Below, in pieces: positions 1-13,900 of a stretch of 64,000 nucleotides of DNA. Position numbers and translations under genes: made by a program. Numbering within the stretch: the first letter of the stretch is position 1; the number at the start of each line of letters is the position of its first letter. The stretch covers positions 1 to 64,000 of the forward strand of contig VYZI01000033.1 of assembly GCA_013397695.1 (NCBI GenBank), read 5' to 3'. This DNA comes from Centropus unirufus (Eukaryota > Chordata > Aves > Cuculiformes > Centropidae). The notes below the pieces were generated by a model that was not told the DNA's origin, searched no databases, and worked only from the letters and a program-made list of their open reading frames with translations.

Positions 1-11
1 ATATATATATA
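1..11. repeat. (AT)n run cut by the window edge
   Basis: An alternating AT run begins the window and ends at the first TT. Its full length lies outside the window. Confidence 0.8.
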
Positions 12-2534
12 TTCCATGCCTCCTTATTGCTGCTGTCACTGATTTAGCTGTTCCCATGGTAAACTTAAATACCACCACAGGAAGCTGTATCAGCTATCAG
101 TTCACAAGTTGGGAAGTGTGGTGTATGGAGATTTGACTTAACAGATCCCAGAACTGCCTGGTTGAAGGATGTGGCAGTTGAAAGCTGCAGGCTGGATTTC
201 TTTCTCCTTTTTTTTGCCTTCCTCCTTTTAAAAAAAACAAACTTGTATAATCTCAAGGAAACTAAGACCCATGGCAACATTTCCAAGTTCGTTCCAAAGA
301 GATTTTGATTTCCCACATACTCTAAGTGTGAATTACCTAAGAAGGTGTCAGAAATTCCTCAAAAAAAAATCCTTTTAACACTGGTTGACTTTAAAAAAAG
401 GATTTCCAGAGAAAAGCTCCCACTTCTTTTTTTCTGAAATGATTTTGACAGCTCTGTAGCTGGAGCCTCTGACTTGACTCCCCATGTAACACATCACAGC
501 ACTCATGAATTAGTTTTTCACAATCATTTCAGTTCTGAAAAAAATGAAGCTTCCTTATTAATCAGAAGTCAGAAAATGCCCTAAGAAGGAGATTATCCTC
601 CAGACTAGAGACTTCACTGTCAGATATTGTATCATATTTAAGACCTAACATCTCCTACAATACCTCTTCCTTCAGTAAATATCTAACATGAAGTGTATGC
701 TTTCATGTTGAAGATTTCTCTGAGCTTTCCTTTATTAAAACGCCCCCTTTGCCATTAGCGTAACAGTAGCCAAATAAAAATAATGGATTTTCAGGAATAG
801 AAATATAGAATTCCCTACTTTTTAAGGTAATTTAGGCTATATAAAGTTGTGTTTGTAGTCTGCCTTTTTCTTTATTCCACACCCCAAAAACAATAACCAA
901 ATTATTTTAATAACAAGGAAACCAAAATATTTAAGGATTGTTTTTAACAAGTAGTAAGAAAGGCAAGAAAACAGAAACATAGCATTTTAAGATTTGAGTA
1001 GTCCAAAAATCTTTTAAAATAGAAGTAACTTTTCACTAGTAGTCCTTGAGTTGTTTCAAAGCTCCCTGTAACCCCCGTTCAATACACAAAACCAAACCTT
1101 TCTTCTCAGCTTACTTGGAATACTCATTGAATTTGGAATTTTAATATCACACGGTGAATCCAAACCAGCAAATTGCAATGAGAGATTTTGTGATCTTGTA
1201 GTTTTGAGACCACCGTAGCAAACTTATGTTAGAAAGAGCAGATTTCATAAGATGGCAGTAAAACTGTTGGAACTCGGCTCCATTAAATGTGCCTTAAATG
1301 TTATACCCAAACCCAGACACTCAGAATAGCTGCCTGTATTTAGGAACTCAGACCACCATGCCCACATTGCAGAATCAGTTTGCTTTTTCTCCTATGTGCA
1401 AGAATATTACCTGAGTACATATAATACTCCTTGTCTCAGGAGGGTAAAAAAAGTCCCAGAAATGGCGCAAGAAAATGAGATGTAGCTAAGTGACTTTCAG
1501 TCAGCCCACAGAGAACATTAGGAGGAAGCAAATATTCCTCTGAGCAAGCATTAGCACTATTATTAGCAGCATCTAAACTTATTTAAAATAATTATTCCGG
1601 TATCTATTTCAGCAAGCAGCAGAAAAGTACACTTCTCCCTTAGATAGAATGACAGACACGAAATCCATCAATATGATCCTCCCTCTGCATTGTATTTATC
1701 AGAATCAAGAAAAACAGAATAGAAAGCATTCCTGGAAACGAAGGGCAAAAATAAATCTTAGTTTAAGATAGGCCATTTTAAACATTATGGCTATTGTGCC
1801 AGAACTGTGGGATAGATTAAAATGGATTGCGGGTGACTGGAAAGATGTGGAAAGCTGCATCACAAATTAAAAGTAATAGGATCTCAGTTTGACATTTGTC
1901 CCATTGAACACACAGAGATCAGCGATTCATTGCTGCCTGCCCGCAGCAATGACAGAGCTGGGTGGCTCCATCGTTGCACCAGAAGCACTTTTTAAACCAT
2001 GCCTTCTAGAACACTGAACCATTCAAATAAACTGCCCTGAGCATTTGCAAATTTTTCAGCATCACCTGTCTGGTCATATATGCCGCATGAGGGTGAATTT
2101 GTTTAACTTGAATTCCTGAAAAATGGCATTATTCTTAGGATCAATTTTTTTTCCTTCTAAGCCTATGAAATGCCACTTCTCCCTTTCCCTCCACCCCGGC
2201 ATCTCAGAGGAACAATAGCTGGAAATAACGTGGCTGGTTTTGACTACTCCATGACATCTTTCAAGGACTTCTGAACCACTAAGACAGAATAAGCCAATGA
2301 TTAACAAATCCATACATAAAAGTCACTTGCCTCATCCAGAAGTTATCCCATGTGTAATATTAATATTATTCATATATCACAAACATAAGAAAAAACATAT
2401 TTAGACTATACAACCTTGCCCTTATGTCCTACTTGCCTTGATAACCAGCCTAACTTGGTTAGTACAACAACAGCATGAGTGAGATTGTCAGCAGTAATCA
2501 CAGTATCTCTGGAATACTCCTTTTTTACTGCTAT

Positions 2535-2655
2535 ATTTCAAAGGGCTTTACCCAAGAGGCACCCAGACATTGAATGACATGCTCGAGGCCACTCAAAAAA
2601 CCCGCAGCCAGTGAGCTGTGCAAGGTGATGCCCTCACAATCTTCACCCAGGATTT
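2535..2655 (-). repeat. Possible ancient MIR-like (CORE-SINE) relic
   Basis: The segment reads like a decayed reverse-complement MIR. GAGGCACCCAGA resembles the GAGGCACAGAGA block, TGAATGACATGCTCGAGG resembles AAGTGACTTGCCCAAGG, and CAGCCAGTGAGCTG resembles the CAAGCCAGTGGCAGAGCTG block. The order and spacing fit, but identity is low. It was judged by eye against a remembered consensus. Confidence 0.4.
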
Positions 2656-4380
2656 TCTTCCCACTACTTCTAAGCACCTAGAGACTGATATGGTGTTTAC
2701 AACTAAATCAAATATTTGTTTCCTTGAATCCTTCTACTTGGTCACTAATTAAGGACATTTTGTTTTCCTGTGAATTTTATTCCCCATAGTACGAAAAATA
2801 CAAAGGGCATTAGCTTTAAGTTTATATTTCTGTTTCTCAACAATAGTTCAACGCTGTACCACATTACAGCTAGTTTTACAGATTCTACCACAACCCAGTT
2901 GATCAGAACCTGGTAATCTAAAATCAGTTGCAAATAAAAGCCAATGGAAATCTTAGAAACCCCTGTGACACCTAAAATAGAGCAAACAATATCTACCAAG
3001 TACTTTTACCTATAATATATATACACATCATAGCTGTGTTTTTCAAAGGGAAACTAGTATCATGATGTGTTTAGCTAAATAAAAGGACAATGGGATTCGT
3101 ATACATCACTTTTTATCACTTATGTTCATAAAAAATTTTTTTATATGTATATAAGGTCATCATCAACCCAAACCATGATTAAATATCAAGAGAAAATTCC
3201 TGTCACACACACCCCATTTTCACGCATACCTGTTTTCTTATCACATCAGCATCCTAAAAATTGAGCCATATTCAATAAAATATTATGTTTTTTAAAGACT
3301 GCGTTACTATAGAGCCTAAATAAAAAGCAGAAACCTTTTTATAAAAACCTATTTATAAAAGTTATGATTTCATTGACTGTACCATGACTGCCTCCTTTCC
3401 TTTTTTTCCTCCTTACCTAGGGCTAAGAAAAGAGTGCATATAAAAGCTGGCAATATCCTGAAATATCATTTACAATGTAGCAGGTAGGCAGGCAGATAGA
3501 TCAATCAACTTCTTAAATTTAGTGTGGTTTACTGTGAAAGGAGATATTTTTTTTATGAGAGACAAGGGTTCAGGATTTTCTGATTTATTTTTGGTTATCA
3601 CTTCTTCCTAACAGATCATGATTCATTCACTAGTCTTCAAGGAAGATCAGTGCACATGAATATTTTTAAGCACAGTGCCTGCACAGTTCAACACTCATTT
3701 GCTGCAGTAAGATTAGGTTTCTAATGAAAGCTCAGCTCTTCTGCCCATGTAACACGTACAAGGAGCTGTGGAGAGCCCTAAAGCTCAAGCTGAACCCAAA
3801 TTCTACAGAAACCAATCTGCCAAGCAGCATAAAACATGGGACTTCTCCAGGCTGGACTGAACTTACGCTCCTAATTGGAGTCTTCAGCACAGGAATTTGG
3901 ATGTTTGATGCACTGAAATAAAACATTATTAAGAGTGAAAAGCTAGTTTTTTTTCACGTACATATTATATGGAACATATTTATGGGTACATATAGGTAGG
4001 TACACAGTCAAATCTGATATCAAAAGAAATGTACAATTTTCCTGTGCTTTCTTCTCCCTGTGAAATTTATAACAATATCAGATTTGGGAAATCTGGAGAA
4101 CTGCAGAAGAAAGAAAATTCATCAGCATAGACACTCTTTCTTATAAGCTTACTTATATAAACTATTTTTAAGTGCAGCATTCCTTAAATTACCACCTTTT
4201 ACCTATTCTGCCAAACACAGGCATAACTTTGGGCCCCTGATACGAAACCATAACCAAGTATACTAAGAGGCAGCAACACATAGCAGAGTTTTGTTTTCCC
4301 TGTTGCAGAAAATCTCCTCTTAGCACTTGAGTTTTTTCAAGACACCTTCAGTTTGGTGACAGTCTGCGAACTAGTACTCC

Positions 4381-4417
4381 ACTTCCAATTGTTGCTGTGT
4401 TGCTAAGAATTGGAAGT
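4381..4417. repeat. Perfect 10-bp inverted repeat, 17-nt loop
   Basis: ACTTCCAATT at 4381-4390 is exactly complementary to AATTGGAAGT at 4408-4417. The flanks do not pair further, so it is short for a microRNA precursor. Confidence 0.7.
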
Positions 4418-5498
4418 AACATTTAGAAATTTTAAGTAAGGAGCTTCTGAGAAAGGAGAATTCCTAGGAAATGTAGCTTCTCTAAACACTAAACCAATAT
4501 GTTAAATTTTAAAATCGTAAAAGAGAAAGAAACAACACTATTACAAAGTAGGAAGACTGCAGGAGTTGTACAAATCCTGGGATTCATAATGAAAGCAAAC
4601 AAACCTTTGAACACGGCAGTTCAAACATTCCATCCTTCCAAGCACCAAGGTGAACAAACCTTTCAGTTACAGAGCCTATTTTGCCCCATACATTATAAAA
4701 GATACCTGAAGGCTTTAAGTTATGATTCAACATACAATTACAAATTTCAGGACCAGACTTTGACTTACGATAGCAACCAGCAACCATGGTGTATTTTTTC
4801 ACACCCATAAGTTGCACAACGCCTTATTTTTTAACTCATGCTACTCAAATCTCATAATCAAAAATCTTATCCTCAGACATTTGTGTAAACTCAGTCACAC
4901 TCGGTACAGAAACCTAACAGAGTGTTTTTTCCAGAAAAAACATTCAAGCTAACTTTTAATTATCTAAATGACAATTACTATGGCTTTTTCGTAACTATTT
5001 AACAGGTACAACAATGAGATTTCAATTGTTTGGGTTTTTTCACTTAGTCATAAATAAGTTGCCAAACAAACTTCAAAGGGCACTATAATTTACATGGAGA
5101 GAGAACCCGTAAAAATTTTACATAAATTTTAAATTAATAGAAGAAGTTTAGTTTATAGCTAAGACATTTGTGACATAGACACATGACGATATAAGCTTAT
5201 GTTACCCTGCTGAAAAAGCTCACACCCACAAAGCATTAGTGAGCATAATATTTGTTTCAGGTGACTGGATTACCTTTTTTGTTTTAGCAGACCTCACTTA
5301 AAGCCTCTCTAAAGATTTGCTCCTGAACAGCTCTATGACCTAGTTTAAAGAAAATGTAAAAGGATTATATTTTTTGGCTCTTCAAATCAAGGAGGTTTGG
5401 CATTTACAAACTTTGCTGAATAGTTTTGGCTGTGGTGCCTTTCCTTATCTGCCTAAGCAATACTCAACAGTATGGAATTTGCTTCATAGTGTGCACTG

Positions 5499-5514
5499 AA
5501 AGTGCTAGCACTTT
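5499..5514. repeat. 16-bp perfect palindrome
   Basis: AAAGTGCTAGCACTTT equals its own reverse complement. Such sites occur by chance in introns; no known binding site is claimed. Confidence 0.7.
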
Positions 5515-8500
5515 TGCAAAAAACGTTATTTCTTTAGTGAAGCATATTTCATTGTATTTTAGAAAACTATTTTGAAGCCTTTTCAATATATCGACACAAT
5601 GTCCATCAGCGCAGTAGCAATGTACTCAAATGCATCCGAGAAAACCTCCAGAGAGGTTTGTGGGTCTATCAAAACATGACCTAGAAAACACCACACGACA
5701 GAGTGCTCTTGATTAATGCATGAATATAAGGCCTAGTGCTTCAAGCACAAAGGAATGAGCACCAAGAATCCACTGCTAAGGCTGTTTATCTAGAGAGGTT
5801 GACTTATCGAAAGTTCAAAAAATTCTTCAAAAACAATTAAAAGAATCATTTTTTATTATCGAATGTATTCTAACTACATCAACACTATAAGGGAGACGAC
5901 TGAGCCTCAGAGTTAACGCTCAGTAGAGTTAATAAAGAAAAGAGCTAAGCGATTTAATTACACCTTTCAAATCTGCCTGCACACATGCACCCCATACTTC
6001 AACAGTCAAACTTAGTTTCATCCTTTCTACTAAAAATATCTTTTATTACAGAGGAGTAAAATCAAAAAGCTCGTTCAGAACGAAAATTATAATTTCAGAC
6101 AATGCATGGTGTGAAATGACATGTACCTTCCCATGTTAATGAGTATTTCAGTAGCAGCATGGCTTACGTAATAATCATGGGGTTTATGGCAGCTGGTTAT
6201 TTTGACAAGAAATCTGAAGGAGCTGTATGAAAATAGCACAGAAAGAAGGAAAGGAAAGCAATAGGTCTGACATGTAGATACCCTTTTACAAAGCACGCCA
6301 AGTCTGCCCTTTGTTACTTTTCTTGGGTTTCGTATCGAAGGTCCAAATTTGAATCTTATAAATAAAGAAGGAATTTGCAGGAAGAAGTCTTAAGGAATCC
6401 ATCTGCAAACATGTTTCTGCAAGTCCTCACCCACTGAAATGGAAATTGTTAAACAGGGAGTAGGCATTTTCTTACTTTTTTAAGCAAAGCCTAACTTTTT
6501 AATACATTGTAGTGCATGGGGAAAAGAAAAAAGGTTGATCAGGAGAGTTCAACTGTAGTGTTGGAAACTCAAATTTCACTTTTGATTTGAAAATGTAGGG
6601 AAAAATCTGGTTCTAAAAGATCAAAGAAAGAGCATTATTTTTTCTTTTCAAAATGAAAAAGTGAAAAAAGCAAGAACACATAATTTACAGTAAACCCCAG
6701 CAGAAGAAGACATAATTTTACTGAACAGAACTTTTTCTAAATATGTATTTTGAAGTTTAATCCTTACAGACAACAAAAATTAACACAGTATGACCATCAA
6801 ATATAACCTAACTTTGATAGTTTATAGCAAGTTTCTGTATAAACCACAGCAGTGCATCTTTCTTAAAATGGTTGTTGATTCTAAACAAGATAACCACATG
6901 GTGGCAGGAGAATCAATGTCTTGCTCAGAAACCGCTCACAGGAAAACACAACCCGATGGCTTTGTACTGCGCACTCAATGATTTGCCACTAATAACAATG
7001 ATGAGAAATGCACTGGTTCAGCATAACTCAACCCTCAGGGCTGATAAAGGCATACATTTCCCAGAGCTTTCTAGCCACTGCAATTTGAATCGTTACTTTA
7101 TAGATTGGCAGGTTGCACAACTGGAAACTTCAATTAAGATCGGATTATTCTATATTTAATTGTTGATAAAGTTTCAGTGAAAAAAAAGAAAAAAATCAAC
7201 CACCGCAATGCCATGTTGAGCTTAAATGTCTGGAAGAGCTTCCATTTGAAAACACAATACCAGTAACCACATTTCCTCAATATGTTATATACCCATCCAG
7301 AATTGTTAAGTGTTTCATTAGGACTTTCAAAAGGAATCACGAGTTAGATGAACAGATAAGGGCCCAGTCTATTTTACTTTTCTCTCCTCTATACTGCACT
7401 ATAGCAAGACCGTCGCAGAACTGACTATATTTTGCTGTGATTAAGCCAGGAAGAGCTTGGGCTCCTCACAGTCACCAGCCAGAGCCGAGCAGAGATGAAA
7501 TGAGATAGCGCCAGACCCTGCCCATCCCAAGCCTACGGAAACAGTCCCTGCTTGGCCACTCAAGCCCAGTCAGCATCATGCCAGTCAACTGACACTTGCC
7601 CCTGCACAGTGAAAGGAACTATTCCCTCTCCTCGAATTGTGTACAATCCTGCCACAAAAGCTGAAAAACAATTAACCTGCTAACCCAAAAGGATGACTCC
7701 TGAATGAGGCTGAAAGCTTTACCAGTTCACTGAGCCCAGGTGAAACGAAGCAGAAAATGTATTGATGACAAGCTCCAGAGAATACTGCTGGAAAATTTCT
7801 AATATATATTTTTTTCATTAATTAAAACAAACTAATCTGTTTTGCAACCAAAACAAAAGAGCCATCTAAAGGGATCTTGCAACATTTTTATATAGTTGAT
7901 TAAATGTAGCTGCTACTATTTATAACTTTAAATAATTACAGGTGTTTTTGCCTCTCAGCAGTGATTTCTCTTTTCTCCTCCTCAGCCCTTACTGGCAAAA
8001 ATGAAAACGGCCTCAGCTAGATTCCAGCAGAATGAGGATTGATGGATGACAGACATTGAGACCACAATGAATAACGTTCACGATTTCTTGTCATAACCAT
8101 AGATATTAGTTAAGTCTGTATCAAAATTATAATCATTGGAAGCTTATTCAGTTTGATTTAGTCTTTGAGCATAGAGGAGGAAAGACAGCATGAAGCTCCA
8201 CTCTTACAGTCAATGAAAAGGGTATTTACACTAGAATTCTATCTCAGATAGATGATAATCACATCTACTTTGTCTCACATCACCAAATGTTCTCAAGACA
8301 GCACAAGCTGGATTCTTTTTCAGTAAAATTAAGCCAGATAAGAGCTAGCCCAAAGTAGATCTTTCAAAACATGCATAATGTGGACGCCAGATCCCCAGTA
8401 TTGAGGCTTTCCCTTACAGTCCAACCCTAAGGTGTTGGACACCATGCTAGTGCAGAGACAGCAGGTTTTGGAAGATCTTTCAGGACCTGGAAATACAAGC

Positions 8501-9407
8501 ACCATTGTTGCTATCTAAAATTATTTTAATACTTTATTTCCTCTGAATATTTCAATGTCTCTATGGTACAACTTATTATTTGTTGTACATTGAAGGACAA
8601 CTGTTTTAAAAGGGAAAAAATGTGCAAAATATTATTAAATGCTGTTTGAAATAATACCAGGTTTAGTTACTGGAATATCCAGACTAGGTGATCATTTTCA
8701 GCAAGAACAGTGAAAAGAGTAAGCATAAAACTGCAGGAAAAATCACTGTAAATTAATTAGGCAACATAATTTTCCTTTCTTTCCCCAAATCAAAGCTATT
8801 ACATAGTACTCAGGGAGCAAGACTCTACAATTGAATCTGTACTGTTGGAGGGGATATTTGCATCAGTGCCTGTGTGACAAACTGTTCATACTGGCAAATG
8901 GCACTAAAGCTGGATTCTGAGACATGCAATAAACAGAATGTTAATGAATTTCCTGTGATTTTGAGAGAAAATTTAAAAACAAAAATACACAATCTCTAAA
9001 ATATAAAATTTAACATGACTAAAATAAAGTAAAAGGAAAACATTTATGTCAAATAGCTTTTCAGCTTTGCTCAGCAGACACAGTCATAGTAGAACATATT
9101 TATCATATTCATTCCAGCTGCCCACTGTAGGTGATGAATTTCTGTTTGATTGGTGTTACTTATAATGATGACAAAAACTTGACTTTACAGTTATTTTTTT
9201 TTAAAACTGCTTTTTGTTGCATTTGCAACAGAACTTTGACTCATAACGACCTTTACAGAAAATTTCTTCCCTTACTAGTTTACACAAAGAAGCAACACTT
9301 CAGCTTCTCTTTAGCTTTATTTACTCTCACATTGCTCGTTGCTTATACATCTACATTGCATCCAGGACTGAGGTGGCACTGCACTCCAACCACACACGTG
9401 CATTCAT

Positions 9408-9500
9408 AATTCAGCCTGGAAAAGACCTTACAAGGTCACCTGGCTGGGAGCCCATTCAAAGCAGGACGAACCTCAATGTTGGTCAGAGCTGAAAGCACTC
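9408..9500 (-). mobile_element. Short decayed CR1 3'-end relic
   Basis: TTCAGCCTGGAAAAGACC followed by TTACAAGGTCACCTGGC resembles the reverse complement of the CR1 3' UTR, whose usual form is AGGTTGGAAAAGACCTT then AAGATCATC. Similarity fades after about 60-90 bp. The terminal octamer is not preserved. Confidence 0.5.
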
Positions 9501-10304
9501 CTCTGTGTAGGCGCTCTCTATTTCTCCTTTGCAGCCCTATGACATTGATTTGAATAATTCACAAGGTCTCATGTTTCTCTAGCCACAGTACTACAATAAC
9601 AATAGTACATCATTAGTAAGTTGTGAAATATTTTAATAATCCTTATACATCCCTTTGAAACCTTGAAAGTAATATAATAGCATGAAGTACATAAACAGAA
9701 GAAACAAAATAAAACTCTAATTTGAAAAAGGTACTTGAAGAAGCATTTGGATTCTCAGATGTACTCTCTAATTGAAAAATTTGGGAAAAGGAAAAGTTAT
9801 CTTAGATGCAAAATCCATGAAATCACATGTCTAGAAAGCTGGCTGCTGAAAAGCAGTTATCTAGGTAGTGCTAATACTGGTCACAGAGAGCTATTTCCTA
9901 TTCAAATTATGAGGAAAAAAATCACTGAGGTTTGTTACAAAGTCATTTTAGATGTCATAAATCCACACTGCCAGTGGAAGACGTGATCCTCTCCCTTGTC
10001 AACTCTCCTGGAGCATCCCCTCTAGCTCTCACGCTGCTGTGTGACAGGCTCTGTCAGTGCGGCGACATGCTGAAAATCTGCACAAGAAGAAGGTCCAAGG
10101 AGAATGCCAACTCATGCCAGATTTCTCTGCACGTTTAAACACAATCTCATTTTATTTCCCAGATCCTGTTTTATTTCCCAGAACAATTCACCATTAGACT
10201 ATGCCCTATTTTTTTAAATGTATGTCTTCAAATAGAAAACATGAAGCTACACATTCTCAAGGCTCTCCAAAAGACACCGTCAAAATGCTCTTACAAAAAC
10301 ACAC

Positions 10305-10920
10305 CTGGACCTGGGAGTCCCGGTGGACAAGTTAACCAGGAGCGGGCATTAAGAAGAGTGTGACCAAGCAAGTCGAGGGAGGTGATCCTCCTCTTCCACT
10401 CTGCTCTAATGGGGCCCCATTTGCAGTACTGTATCCAGTTCTGAGGTCCCCAGCTCAAGAAAGTCAAGGAACTACTGGAGAGAATCTAGTGGAGGGCCAC
10501 AAAGATGATTAAGGGACTGAAGCAGCTTAGGCACCTGTGTCTGTTCAGGCTGGAGCAGAGAGGACTGAGATGGGATCTTATCAGTGCTTATAAATAACTA
10601 AAAGGCAGGGGACAAGAGGAGGGGGCCAGACTCTTTTCAGTGGTGCCCTGTGACAGGGCAAGGGGCAATGGGCACAAGCTGAAGCATAGGAAATTCCATC
10701 CGAGCCTCAGAAAAACCTTTTCTACAGTGAGTGTGAAAGAGTACTGGAACAGGCTGCCCTGGGATGCTGTGGAGCCTCCTTCTCTGGAGATATTAAAAAT
10801 CCCCCTGTATGCAATCCTGTGCAATCTGCTCTAGGTGAACCTGCTTTAGCAGGGGGGAGGGCGTTGACTACCTGATCTCCGGAGGCCCCTTCCAAACCCA
10901 CTCATTCTGCAATTCTGTGC
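10305..10920 (+). mobile_element. CR1 non-LTR retrotransposon, 5'-truncated 3' end
   Basis: A clear CR1 fragment in plus orientation, opposite to PRKCE. Landmarks in order: GACCTGGGAGTCCCGGTGG, CATTAAGAAGAGTGTG, GGAGGTGATCCTCCTCTTCC, GTACTGTATCCAGTTCTG, ACAAAGATGATTAAGGGACT, CTGTTCAGGCTGGAGCAGAG, TACTGGAACAGGCTGCCCTG and the end ATTCTGCAATTCTGTG, two degenerate copies of the CR1 terminal octamer. About 60 bp present in full-length copies seem to be missing near 10340-10350, between the GACAAGTTAACC and GGCATTAAGAAG blocks. Only the 3' untranslated portion and perhaps the last bit of the reverse-transcriptase frame remain, so the copy cannot move. Open frames here (10588-10834) come from the repeat. 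Confidence 0.93.
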
Positions 10921-13900
10921 TGTTGGGCTTAACTAGGACCAACATCAAGGACAGTAATATCAGTCCATTAGTTAGAGATGCATTTACAGGTATATCAGTT
11001 TTACACCATGAAATGTTCTTACATTTGCAGAGCTTCTTTCATATTGAACTAGCATTGGCTGGTTTAACACCTGTAACTCTGATGGCCCACTGTTCTCTTT
11101 TCTTCCAACAGAGCCCTGGAAAAGTGAGATTCCTATTGAAGACTAAAAGGTTGTGATGTTTGAATTAATGGTTGAGGTGGGCTTTGCTAAAAAGCAGCAG
11201 TTCCCAGCTTTGCTTTTTTCACTCTGCAGAGAGAGCAAGGATGCTACTTGTTCAGACCAGCTTTATGTATTTTTGCTTTCATTCACTCTTCCTAAAGCAG
11301 GAAAACTCTGGCAGTTCACCCTTAGGATGGCAAAACGCATTTTCACCCATGCTTCTGAAAAGATTTGAGCTAAATTCAGAGCTAAACCATATGACGCCCT
11401 ATCTGCCAGCACTCAGCTCTGAAGCCAAGAAAACCTGATGTTGCCCTCTGGGCACCCAGCAATAGCTGAAGCACTGCAACCTAAAGCCTAAACAAAACCA
11501 CGACCCTTTCTGTACATGAACATGTTATTTATATCCACTGAGATCTGGTTGGATTAGCATCAGAGTACAGATTTTAACTTTCCTTACACAAATAAAAAAA
11601 GCAAGCAGTCTCAATCTAGAAACTTGGCTATAATACTCAACCTTACGAAACAGCCCCTTCCTGGCATCAGTGCCTAGGCTGTTAAACTGCTTTTCAACAG
11701 CAGTATGGCAGAACTGCTTCAATCTGCTTTACACGATGATTCTAAAAGTGTAATTGTAGCAGTCCTGAAAGCCACAACTGCAGCCTTCCTGCCACAGGTA
11801 ATTGCTGAAACTCACTGTTGAAATTAAGAGACAAGCTATCCTGTAAACTTACAATCAATTAATTTTAATAGACAAAGAAATGACAGTCATAGAAAATAAT
11901 TTTGCTGCAATTTATTTCCTTATTGCATTCTGACTCCCGGGGATAGATCCAAATCTTGGCACCAAATTGGGAAAAAATTATGCAAAGCAGCAGTTCCCAG
12001 AAATCCTTCATTATTTCTGGGGATTCAACCAATTAGAGACAAAAGGAAAGCTGGATTCACCATTCATTGCGACTGATCGATGCTTGCTTAAAAGGACAGA
12101 GAGGAGGAAAATTTCTGTAGCTGGAAGAACAATTTCTACCTATAGTCTGCACTGATTATTGCTATTCAGGAGCTTCAGCCTCCTTATCCAAGGGTTAGAA
12201 CCAACTTTTGCATCCTGTACTAGGGAACTCGCACTGTTTGCTCAATTGGGCCAGCTCCTTCTGTTTTCCATCTTCCATCTCCTTTTAAATTTCTTACCTC
12301 CCACCCCCTTGTTGCATCACATTCCACATCTATCCCAAGACACCAGTCAAAAACAGAGGAGTGTCAACAGTCTGAAAGATCAGCAGAAACTACTCTGCTC
12401 TGCTAGCTGCTTCTACAAATGAGGCTTCTGCCCCTCTGAACATTCATGCCTAGATTCCCTCCCTTTTTGATCCACTGGCCAGTCATGGCTTTTCCCATTC
12501 TTTCATTGACCCGGAATTTGTAGTGCTTTTTCACACCACTTCTGGTGCACAGAACAGCATCTCAAACGTAGCCCAGCTTCCAATGACCTAAGCGCTATTT
12601 GAATCCCAAGGCTCCTTGGCTTCTAGAGCCGGGGCACCTCTGAAGGTAGAAAGCCAGTCAGCAGGAAATACTAGGCAAAGGGAGGCAGATGAAATTAGGC
12701 TGCTTTACTTAAATGTCCTCCCCTTCCCTTGTTCAAAAAAGAAGTTGTATTTCCTATTTATTCTTGGACAATTTCATGATGTAGAACTGAGCCACTCTGT
12801 TTACTACAGCCCTGTTAGACTGCAATTTATCTGAGGAAACCAATAATGGAAAAGTTTATTACAACGTTGCAGTTAACATCATCATTGTTCCCTTGCTACA
12901 TTTGTATTGCAGATTTCTACTGAAGAACAGTAATTATCTTTGTTTTAAAATGAAGATATATTTCATTTGGCAATTTCCACCCTTTCTGCCATAAAACATT
13001 CGCTATGCCAAGGCATAAATGCTCAGTATGACAGGAGACTCCAGAGGAACAGGCATGGCTGGAACCAGACTACTCCACCTCCCTCGTTCACAAGCATGGA
13101 GGCAGAATTATCAGGAACCAAAAACTATTGCCTCGGTGATGTAGTTGCTATTTTAATTCCCCCTTTCCCGCAAGGTGACAAATTATGATGATTCTTTAAA
13201 GATTTCTTTCTGAATACAAGGGATCACCTAAATAGGAAGAGAAAGTGGTGAATATTGTTTTAACGCAGTGCAAAAGTTTCTCTCCTTGTATCAGAACCAG
13301 TGCTAACACCAACAGAGTTCTCACAATAGGTTACTGAAAATAGTGTCACAAAGCCTTCAACAGAAGTATACATTCTTTTGCCTAATGCCTATTTTAAGGA
13401 AATTACTACTATTTTCATAGCTGCTTTGTGAGGGAATTTCCTAAATAACTAAAATGCTAACCAGTTACACACTACGACACCTGTCTCTGCCCCAAGGATG
13501 CCTATGATAGGCAAAAAGTGGCAAAACCACAGAGACTAACCAGAATGGGTGAACCCAAATCTTCTCATGCTTGAATGCTATGCTGGCCATTTTTCGATTG
13601 TTTATGTCCAGACTGGAATACACAGAATTTTTCCAAATTGAATGTGCTTAAGGTTCCAGCAGCAGTTACAACGATTGCAGCTGCTGTTCCTTGTCTTGTC
13701 TAAAAGGTGGATGAAGCACTCTGTTGTTAGTAAATGCTCATATGAAACCTTGAAATAGCTTTCAAATCACAATCAATGAACTAAATGCAGTTTAAGAACT
13801 TGCTGTGTACTGTGACAAAGAATAGAGATCAACCCCATTCAGCAAACACACACACAGGACAGCCTACATCAGTTTAATTATTCATCCACAGCCTGCTGAT

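Larger units (their letters stand above)
12..9400. other. AT-rich intronic DNA without a supported gene
   Basis: Apart from the MIR-like relic near 2.6 kb and the inverted repeats at 4381-4417 and 5499-5514, I see no exon, RNA gene or recent transposon. A somewhat GC-richer patch at about 7440-7640 has no recognisable identity. The open frames are short and AT-driven, and I take them as chance. Confidence 0.6.

Noticed and set aside
4381..4417. MicroRNA precursor
   Set aside because: The stem is only 10 bp and does not extend into the flanks.
10588..10834. Open frames on both strands within the CR1 fragment
   Set aside because: This is the CR1 3' region, not a host gene.
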